DNA of 64,000 nt, taken from the NCBI RefSeq assembly GCF_031628175.1, contig NZ_JAVLVT010000005.1, forward strand, positions 558,001 to 622,000, given 5' to 3'. The DNA is from Lipingzhangella_A rawalii. Lineage in GTDB: Bacteria; Actinomycetota; Actinomycetes; Streptosporangiales; Streptosporangiaceae. The notes under the pieces were generated by a model. The model was not told where the DNA came from, made no database searches, and saw nothing but the letters and a program-made list of their open reading frames with translations. Position 1 is the first letter of the stretch, and every line of letters starts with the position of its first letter. This document shows, one piece after another, positions 57,985 through 64,000 of this stretch. The translations under genes and the position numbers were made by a program.

Positions 57985-59177
57985 CGGTGGGCCTCCGCGA
58001 GTAGCTCATCTACGGGCTGGTAGTCGAGGTCGAATCCGAACGCGCGCGGCCCGGCCACCTCAAGTCCGCGGGGAGTGCGCCAGATATCGGGGGCGGGAAC
58101 CGCAAGCAGACTCACCCGCTGCCCGTAGCGCAGCAGCTCGGTGAAGATCACCTCGCTGGTCTGCGTGTCCAGCACGGTGATGATGTCGGGCACACAGGCC
58201 AGGGTGCGCTCGTTCTCGGTCACCACCAGGTTCTCGTTCTGGATCGCCACCCCGACCCGGCGCCCCTGGTCTGCACCCAGCCCGTCGACGGTCAGGTGTC
58301 CACGCACGAAACCGTCCACGGTGCGGCGCTCGATGTCGGTGACTTTGCCGGTGATGAGCAGGTGTCCGGAGAGGTGGCGCAACACCGCGCCTAGCCGGCC
58401 CTGTTCCGTCGCGGACTGCCCCGATGCCGGTTCGGTCCCGGTCGCGCTCTGCTCGGTGGTGGCTGCGGACACGGCCCGTCCGATCTCCACAGCTCGGGTC
58501 ACACTGCCGGCGATCGCGCCCGTGCGCAGCTCATGGCCGGTCATGGGGTGGTCCACCGTGCAGACGAACCCACCGCAGGCCACAGCCAGGGCGCGTGCGC
58601 TACGTTCCAGCCAGTAGGCGTCCATGTCCCGCAGCATGAACCGGTGCCCCCGCTCGTCGACCACCGCCGACGGAGTGGCGGGAATGTCGGCCAGATGCAT
58701 ACTGACCATCTGGGCCTCGGGAAAAGCACGGCCCATGCCGTCGGCGTCCACGAGAGGCAGTCCCGTCAGGGCGGCCCACACCACGGGAAGCAGGGCGTTG
58801 CTGCCGCCGACCTCGGTGGCCATGAAGGCGTGCGCGGTGCGGCCGGTCTCCTGCTCCATCATCTCCCGCAGCCAGCGTCCCTGCTCCGGGTTGCCGATCT
58901 TCTCCTGGGTGATGTCCGGAGAGCCCAGGCCGGCGGCCGGAAGAACCAGAGACTCCTCGGGAACCTGGTCCACGGAAATGACGTCCACCGGTCCGTGGGT
59001 TTCGATCGCCTGGAGTGCGGCCAACAGCCCCACCCTGGTGGCGCCGCCGCCACCAGCTCCGAGGATCGCCGCGCCGCGCGCGTAGTCCACCAGGGTTTCT
59101 GCGTCCAGGGTGACGGGGGCGTTGTCCGCCCCGTCCGTGGTTGTGTGGGAGGTTCTATTCACCGGATATCCGATCAT
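57981..59177 (-). CDS. DUF917 family protein
   Basis: 398 residues. Begins with LVDYARGAAILGAGGGGATRVGLL, where the Gly-rich run is family-typical; later HAFMATEVGGSNALLPV, and DADGMGRAFPE. Usually found beside HyuA-type genes. A low-complexity Thr/Ser/Glu insert (about residues 230-255) is unusual. ATG 59177 is used; a GTG five codons later is possible. Confidence 0.87.
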   Translation of the reverse strand: MIGYPVNRTSHTTTDGADNAPVTLDAETLVDYARGAAILGAGGGGATRVGLLAALQAIETHGPVDVISVDQVPEESLVLPAAGLGSPDITQEKIGNPEQGRWLREMMEQETGRTAHAFMATEVGGSNALLPVVWAALTGLPLVDADGMGRAFPEAQMVSMHLADIPATPSAVVDERGHRFMLRDMDAYWLERSARALAVACGGFVCTVDHPMTGHELRTGAIAGSVTRAVEIGRAVSAATTEQSATGTEPASGQSATEQGRLGAVLRHLSGHLLITGKVTDIERRTVDGFVRGHLTVDGLGADQGRRVGVAIQNENLVVTENERTLACVPDIITVLDTQTSEVIFTELLRYGQRVSLLAVPAPDIWRTPRGLEVAGPRAFGFDLDYQPVDELLAEAHR

Positions 59178-59345
59178 GTGATCTGCGATGGGTTGGACCG
59201 TGCGTCGGCCCGGCCGCGGACACCCCAGCTAGGTGGTGGCTGGCCGCGACCGGGCCGGGCGGGTCAGGCGTCCGGGTGCCTAGGCGGTGGTGTGTGCATT
59301 CGTGCGCAGCAGGGAACGGTCCTGGCGGGCAGGACCGCGCACGCC

Positions 59346-59388
59346 CGATGTGCCAACGGCATCCTGGTTTGGTTGTCTGGGCACATCG
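59346..59388 (-). terminator. hairpin between the binding-protein and DUF917 genes
   Basis: A 9-bp perfect inverted repeat (CGATGTGCC at 59346-59354, GGCACATCG at 59380-59388) with a 25-nt loop. It may end or weaken the binding-protein transcript before DUF917-hyuA. Confidence 0.4.
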
Positions 59389-59444
59389 ACGCGGCGCGTG
59401 TCGCCCGGTGGGCCGTGACCCCGCATTGCTTCACCCACCCCGGC

Positions 59445-61076
59445 CTAGCCTCGGGTCAGCTCGTAGGCGAACACCGCGTTGGGGTACAGCGGGTTGTCCA
59501 CATAGCCCTCGTACTCGGACCGTAGCGCCCGCTGGTAGACGGTCGTCCCCAGGAACAGCGCGGGATTGTCCTCGATGAGGATCTGCTGCATCTGGTCGTA
59601 GGTGTCTTCGGCCGCCTCCTCGTCGGTCGCGGCCAGTGGCCCCACCTCCTCGATGAGCTCGTCCAGCTCCGGGTTCGAGTAGTAGGCGAGGTTGAACACG
59701 ATGTCGTCCTCGGACATGAACATGTTGTAGAACCAGGACAGCGCCTGGGGATCATCCGGCCACCAGTACATGAGGGTGATGTCCTGGCGATCCTCCGGGT
59801 CCTCCTCCTGGGCGCGGGGCCAGTGGCCGGACTCCCAGGGCAGCGCCTCGATCTGGAGCTCGATGTTCAGTGAGGACAGGTGGTCCTGCATCAGCTCGGC
59901 GATGGTGCCGAGGTCTTCCTCACCCTCGGTGTAGGTCAGCTCCAGGGTCAGGATCTCGCCGTTCTCTTCCCCGTAGCCGGCGTCGGCGAGGAGCTCCTCG
60001 GCTCGGTCCGGGTCGTAGTTGGGGATGTCGAGATCGGTGTTGTGTCCGAGCAGACCCTCCGGAATCACCCCGTCGGAGGGCTCGAACGCTCCCTGGGTGG
60101 CCTCGATGATCTCGTCGTAGTTCACGCCGTGCGCGATGGCCTCCCGGACCTGGGGGTCGTCCAGCGGCTCCACCTCGGTGTTGATCAACCCGAAGAGGTT
60201 CTGCCAGGAGGGTGTCTCAATGACATCCACGTCCTCGGTTTCCCGAAGCTGATCGATGAGCTGGACCGGAAGGTTCTGGGCGAAGTCCGCCTCGCCGCCC
60301 TCCATCATCTGGGCAACGGTCTCCGGCTGGGAGACGACCTGGTATTCGATCTCCTCGATCTGGTCGTCCTCCCAGCCGCGCCAGTAGTCCTCGAACGCGG
60401 TGAGCTGAAGCTCGCGCTCGGAACCGGGGTTCCATTCGGCCACCGTGTAGGGGCCGGTGCCGTGAGACTCCGCCTCGAACGGGCTGTCCTCGGCGTCGGG
60501 CCCCTCGGGGGCGCCCTCCGGAATCTCGTAGATGAAGGCCGCGTAGTTGGCGGCGGCGATGAGGTCGAGGGCCGCCGGGTAGTCCAGATCGAACACCACG
60601 GTGTGCTCGTCCGTGGCCTCGATACTGCTGACCGGGTCCCACAGGTAGGCTGCGCCCAGGTCCAGCTCCATCGTGCGTTCGATGGCGGCCTGGACCGACT
60701 CGGCGGTCATCGGTTCCCCCGAGTGGAAGGTCACATCCTCGGCGAGATCGAAGGTCCAGGTTTCCCCGTCTTCGGAGACCTCCCAGTCTTCGGCGAGGAG
60801 TGGCTCAGCCTCCTCGGTGTCGGGGTTGTAGCGCGTCAGGGTTTCGTAGAGGTTGGGGAGGGCGAGGGCCTCGTTCGAGTAGGCCTGTGCCGGATCCCAT
60901 TCGGTGATGACGTCTGTGGAGGAGAGGTAGACGAAGGGGGCCGTCCCACCGCCGGTCGGGTCGCCGTCGATGGAGCATCCGGCTACCAGCAGGCTGAGTG
61001 CCCCGACGGTGGCGACGGGGGCGTGATGCCGGGCCCGCCGGGCCCAGACGGTGGTCGCGCTGGATATCGCAGTCAT
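59445..61076 (-). CDS. peptide/opine-type ABC transporter substrate-binding lipoprotein (SBP family 5)
   Basis: 543 residues. Lipobox LLVAGC (Cys near 34). Family 5 pattern: ITEWDPAQAYSNEALALPNLYETL, LAEDWEVSEDGETWTFDLAEDVTFHSGEPMTA (in parts) and PQVREAIAHGVNYDEII. Strongly acidic. No permease or ATPase genes lie beside it, so the rest of the transporter must be encoded elsewhere or lost. Co-directional with DUF917 and hyuA and may import their substrate. Confidence 0.92.
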   Translation of the reverse strand: MTAISSATTVWARRARHHAPVATVGALSLLVAGCSIDGDPTGGGTAPFVYLSSTDVITEWDPAQAYSNEALALPNLYETLTRYNPDTEEAEPLLAEDWEVSEDGETWTFDLAEDVTFHSGEPMTAESVQAAIERTMELDLGAAYLWDPVSSIEATDEHTVVFDLDYPAALDLIAAANYAAFIYEIPEGAPEGPDAEDSPFEAESHGTGPYTVAEWNPGSERELQLTAFEDYWRGWEDDQIEEIEYQVVSQPETVAQMMEGGEADFAQNLPVQLIDQLRETEDVDVIETPSWQNLFGLINTEVEPLDDPQVREAIAHGVNYDEIIEATQGAFEPSDGVIPEGLLGHNTDLDIPNYDPDRAEELLADAGYGEENGEILTLELTYTEGEEDLGTIAELMQDHLSSLNIELQIEALPWESGHWPRAQEEDPEDRQDITLMYWWPDDPQALSWFYNMFMSEDDIVFNLAYYSNPELDELIEEVGPLAATDEEAAEDTYDQMQQILIEDNPALFLGTTVYQRALRSEYEGYVDNPLYPNAVFAYELTRG

Positions 61077-61450
61077 TAGGTACCTTGATCGGATCCTGGG
61101 ATGGGTTCACTGCGGGCTCGGCGCAGTCGCCGATCCAAAGTGTCTGCACACGGTGTGGTCGAAGGGACCCACCCGCACTGTGGATGTGCAAACAGCCCAC
61201 GCTCAGCCCACTCTGTGTGCCCGTGGGCGATTTGCCGACATCCAGAAGTTGATCTTAGTAGCCCATGGCCGCACCCGCCGCAGCTGACACCTAGCGATTC
61301 CATAACCCTGAATGCCCACGGCCGAGGTACTCGGGTGATCCGTGTGACAATCCCCGCCACGGCGAAGGGCTCGGGCCGTCACGCGGCCCGAGCCCGGTTC
61401 TCCAGGGCAGCCGGGGTGGCCGCCTGGACCTGGCCCCGATCGGCGTCGAT
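61077..61450. other. 370-bp gap between BCCT and binding-protein genes
   Basis: Holds the BCCT terminator (61367-61395) and the promoter of the binding-protein gene. Nothing else seen. Confidence 0.5.
61367..61395 (-). terminator. BCCT transporter terminator
   Basis: A perfect 12-bp stem GGGCTCGGGCCG (61367-61378) and its complement (61384-61395) with a TCACG loop, about 55 bp beyond the BCCT stop. Confidence 0.85.
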
Positions 61451-63211
61451 TCAGTCGGGGTTGGCGGATCCGGGGGACGTCGAGGCTCCGGACTGCCGGG
61501 AATCTGTGGCCGCAGGCTCCTCCTGCTGTTCCTGCTGTGCCGGTGCGTCCGGTGGGAGCACGTTGCCCGGAACATCGGGATCGCGCCGCAGCTCCTTGAG
61601 CAGGGCGGCGATCATCAGGAAGGACATGATGAAGAACGGCAGGCCGACCACGGTGATGACCTCGGAGAGGGCGTCCACCGCACTGACGGTCTCCTCCGCG
61701 TCCCCAGCCGCAATGACCGCGGCTCCTGCCCCGCCCACCAAGGCGAGCGCGACCAACCCCTCCAGCACGGCCCAGTAGACCCGCTGACGGGTCGGGGGCA
61801 GCACGTTCTGGTCCCCGGTGCACATCATGTCGATGACGAGCGAGGCCGAATCCGAGGAAGTGATGAAGAAGATGGCGACGATCACCACGGCGATCGCGGC
61901 GATGATTGTGCCCACCGTCGTTGCGACCGGGAAGTTCTCCAGGAACACGAACAGGGCCCCGGGAATGTCGCCCTCCTCAACGACGGGGCCGACCAGGACA
62001 CCCGGATTGGCGCGTTCAATGTCGAAGGCGGCCAGGCCGAACACGCTGAACCAGATCACGCTGAACAGGGTGGGGAGCCCCAGGACACCGGCCACGAACT
62101 CCCGAATGGTGCGCCCCTTGGAGATCCTGGCGATGAAGATACCGATGAAGGGAGCCCAGGTGATGGTCCAGGCCCAGTAGAACACCGTCCAGCCGTCCTG
62201 CCATCCGGTGTTGGCGTAGGCGTCGTTCCAGAACCCGAGCTGAATCACGTTGGCGAGGTAGTCCCCGGTCTGCTCGACGACCCCCTTGGCCAGGAAGAGG
62301 GTCGACCCCGCGACCAGTACGAAGATCAGCAGTCCGATCGAGGCCAGGATGTTGATGTTCGACAGGCGCTTGATGCCCTTGTCCAGCCCCAAAGCCACGG
62401 ACACGATGGCGATCGCCGTGATGACCACGATGATGATGAGCTGACTCAGCAGGGTCATCGGGTTGGTCGGATCGGTGGGCAGGTCGATGAGGTTCGCCAG
62501 GCCGCTGTTGATCTGGGAGGAGCCCAGACCAATGGATACGGAGAGCCCGAAGAGGGTCCCCACCACCGCGATGACATCGATGATCTTGCCGATGGGGCCG
62601 TGGATCTGGTTGCCGAGGAAGGGGTGGAAGATCGAGCTGACCCGCATCGGGAGCCCGCGCTTGAAGATGAAGTAGGCGAAGGCCAGGGCCGGAACCGTGA
62701 AGATTGCCCAGGTGTGCAGGGCGAAGTGGTAGTTGGTAATGGTGATCGCCTGCTGGGCGGCACCGGCCGTCTCCGCATAGGCGTTGGCCGCCGCCTCGGG
62801 GTCGGTGTGCCCGTCGAATCCCTCCGGGGCCATGGGGGGATTCGCGTAGTGGTTGATCGGTTCGGCCACACCCCAGAACATCAGGATGGTTCCGATGCCG
62901 GCGGCGAAGAGCATGGCGAACCAGGCCCAGTTACTGTACTCCGGTCGAGAGTCCGGCCCACCGAGACGAACGCTTCCGTACTTGCTGATCGCTATCCAGA
63001 TCAGAAAGATAAGAAAGACCGTGACGCCGAGGATGTAGAACCAACTCAGGTTGGAGAGGATGATGTGTTCGGTGGCCCAGCCGAAGGCCGCGTTCACATC
63101 CTCAGTGAAGATTATGGTCAGCGCCACGAACAGAATAGCGAGGGCTGTGGAACTGAAAAATATCTGCGGGTTGGTGCGAAGTCCGAGCCGGTGGGCCCAG
63201 TTTTCCAACAT
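61451..63211 (-). CDS. BCCT family betaine/choline/carnitine transporter
   Basis: 586 residues with 12 predicted membrane segments. FAAGIGTILMFWGVAEPINHY is the Gly-rich helix of the substrate and ion site, and the conserved Trp-rich WAWTITWAPFIGIFIARISKGRT block is in helix 8. It imports compatible solutes (glycine betaine-like) with Na+ or H+ as osmoprotectant. The C-terminal tail is hydrophilic (Gln/Glu/Pro). ATG 63211 with GGGAG is preferred; the open frame continues upstream without conservation. Monocistronic. Confidence 0.93.
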   Translation of the reverse strand: MLENWAHRLGLRTNPQIFFSSTALAILFVALTIIFTEDVNAAFGWATEHIILSNLSWFYILGVTVFLIFLIWIAISKYGSVRLGGPDSRPEYSNWAWFAMLFAAGIGTILMFWGVAEPINHYANPPMAPEGFDGHTDPEAAANAYAETAGAAQQAITITNYHFALHTWAIFTVPALAFAYFIFKRGLPMRVSSIFHPFLGNQIHGPIGKIIDVIAVVGTLFGLSVSIGLGSSQINSGLANLIDLPTDPTNPMTLLSQLIIIVVITAIAIVSVALGLDKGIKRLSNINILASIGLLIFVLVAGSTLFLAKGVVEQTGDYLANVIQLGFWNDAYANTGWQDGWTVFYWAWTITWAPFIGIFIARISKGRTIREFVAGVLGLPTLFSVIWFSVFGLAAFDIERANPGVLVGPVVEEGDIPGALFVFLENFPVATTVGTIIAAIAVVIVAIFFITSSDSASLVIDMMCTGDQNVLPPTRQRVYWAVLEGLVALALVGGAGAAVIAAGDAEETVSAVDALSEVITVVGLPFFIMSFLMIAALLKELRRDPDVPGNVLPPDAPAQQEQQEEPAATDSRQSGASTSPGSANPD

Positions 63212-63782
63212 CGCGGCTCCCGAGGGGTTGGTGCGGACAACTCGATTCGACTCGCTGTCGATAGGGAGTGGAGGCCTCCTCTGCGGTACTTGCTGGAGCT
63301 TGTGGCCATCGCTGTGCTTCGGCCAGGCCGGCCAGTGCCACGGCAGGCCTGGATGATCCCTCCGGCCGACCGGGCCCCGGAATCCGCCAACGAACTGCAC
63401 AGGCCATTTCCTGCGCTATGAATGCGGGAGGCTAGTTCGGATTCCAGTCGATTGTCAACAATCGGCTGCGACCGGATCGAGATAATATCGATACGCGTCG
63501 GGCGTTTTAGGTGAGACGCGGGAGGCGAAGGTGTCACGGCTACCCGTGAACGTCCTGGTGACCTCGCTCTCCGTGGCCATTCGTCCCAACCGACAGAATC
63601 TCGTGACCGTGTGTGCGGGAATCGAGCGCTCGGGATTGTTATGTGTCGGTCGTAGGATGATTACCGGATCGGTGATTTCCTGATTCCGGTTCCTGCTCCA
63701 CAGCTGCACGGCTCTGCCACGGCCGTGTCCACGCTCGCAGCACCCCCGAATCCGCGGGGGATTCGGGGTCCCCGAACCGGGC
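63212..63782. other. 570-bp gap upstream of BCCT
   Basis: Contains the BCCT promoter region and an AT-richer patch at about 63470-63520, and the terminator of the right-hand gene at 63744-63768. No gene supported. Confidence 0.5.
63744..63768 (-). terminator. terminator of the truncated right-edge gene
   Basis: A 10-bp perfect stem CCCCGAATCC/GGATTCGGGG with a 5-nt loop, 15 bp beyond the stop of the gene at the right edge. Confidence 0.75.
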
Positions 63783-64000
63783 TCACCGCTCCAGCCCGGC
63801 CCGACGCAGCGCCTCGGCCATGGCCCCCTGCGGTGCCGACGAGGAGGCTCCGGCGCCACCCGAGTCGCCGGAGCCCCCGCCACGCTTGCGACGACGCTGC
63901 GCCGAACGACCCGACGGCGCGGCTGCGCCAGCGGAGGGATCCTGGTCCCGGTCCGCAGCGGAGACCTCGTCATCGAGACGAAGTGTCAGCGAGATACGGG
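63783..64000 (-). CDS. C-terminal fragment of an unidentified protein (truncated by window edge)
   Basis: 71 codons visible. It begins RISLTLRLDDEVSAADRD, passes through an Ala/Ser/Gly and Arg/Lys-rich linker (AQRRRKRGGGSGDSGG) and ends GAMAEALRRAGLER before TGA at 63785-63783. High Arg/Gly content suggests a disordered nucleic-acid-binding tail. I do not recognise the protein; the body lies outside the window. Confidence 0.6.
   Translation of the reverse strand, partial: RISLTLRLDDEVSAADRDQDPSAGAAAPSGRSAQRRRKRGGGSGDSGGAGASSSAPQGAMAEALRRAGLER

Overview
The window looks like a high-GC actinobacterial chromosome, most plausibly Nocardiopsaceae or a close relative. The reasons are very high GC, frequent GTG and TTG starts, the thrS/HIT/pgsA/acyltransferase/pimA cluster, the ruvC-ruvA-ruvB-yajC / apt / rel block, a Streptomyces-type conservon, and an XRE (DUF5753)/DUF397 pair. 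The exported lipoproteins are strikingly acidic and a BCCT osmolyte carrier is present, which suggests a salt-tolerant organism; this is inference. There are no tRNA, rRNA, CRISPR, IS or phage genes that I can see.

Positions 1-24300 hold core genes in near-canonical order: the 3' end of thrS, a phosphatidylinositol-mannoside operon (HIT, DUF393, pgsA, acyltransferase, pimA, small membrane protein), PLP synthase (pdxS, pdxT), yebC, a GAP1-like protein, ruvC-A-B with a LexA-type SOS box, yajC, apt, bifunctional rel, cupin, DUF349, an MBL hydrolase and aspS. Genes normally found in this string are missing: secD/secF between yajC and apt, and hisS (with a cyclophilin gene) around the MBL gene. 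A 0.9-kb gap before pdxS and a 0.8-kb gap before phnD share a diverged dispersed repeat.

Positions 24600-34250 are mixed accessory genes: a GNAT, a phosphonate-type ABC importer with a fused double permease, an XRE/DUF397 module with a divergent unknown gene, a Uma2-family protein preceded by two identical-arm dyads, an LLM flavin oxidoreductase, and a Zur-box-controlled pair of zinc-independent ribosomal protein paralogues (L28, S14).

Positions 34250-51130 are mostly on the minus strand and mostly envelope or signalling genes: tandem-repeat lipoprotein / ECF sigma / zinc-type anti-sigma, an MFS carrier, a conservon (cvnA-B-C-D) followed closely by an MpaB-type haem oxygenase gene, and a complete branched-chain amino-acid ABC operon led by a very large LuxR (LAL-type) regulator.

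Positions 51130-64000 are metabolic and transport genes: an AT-richer leader and an AdiA/LdcI-type amino-acid decarboxylase, an amidohydrolase, an aldo/keto reductase, a solute-binding-protein / DUF917 / HyuA set, a BCCT transporter, and the C-terminal end of an unidentified gene running off the right edge. Most units are closed by strong GC-rich hairpins without U-tracts.
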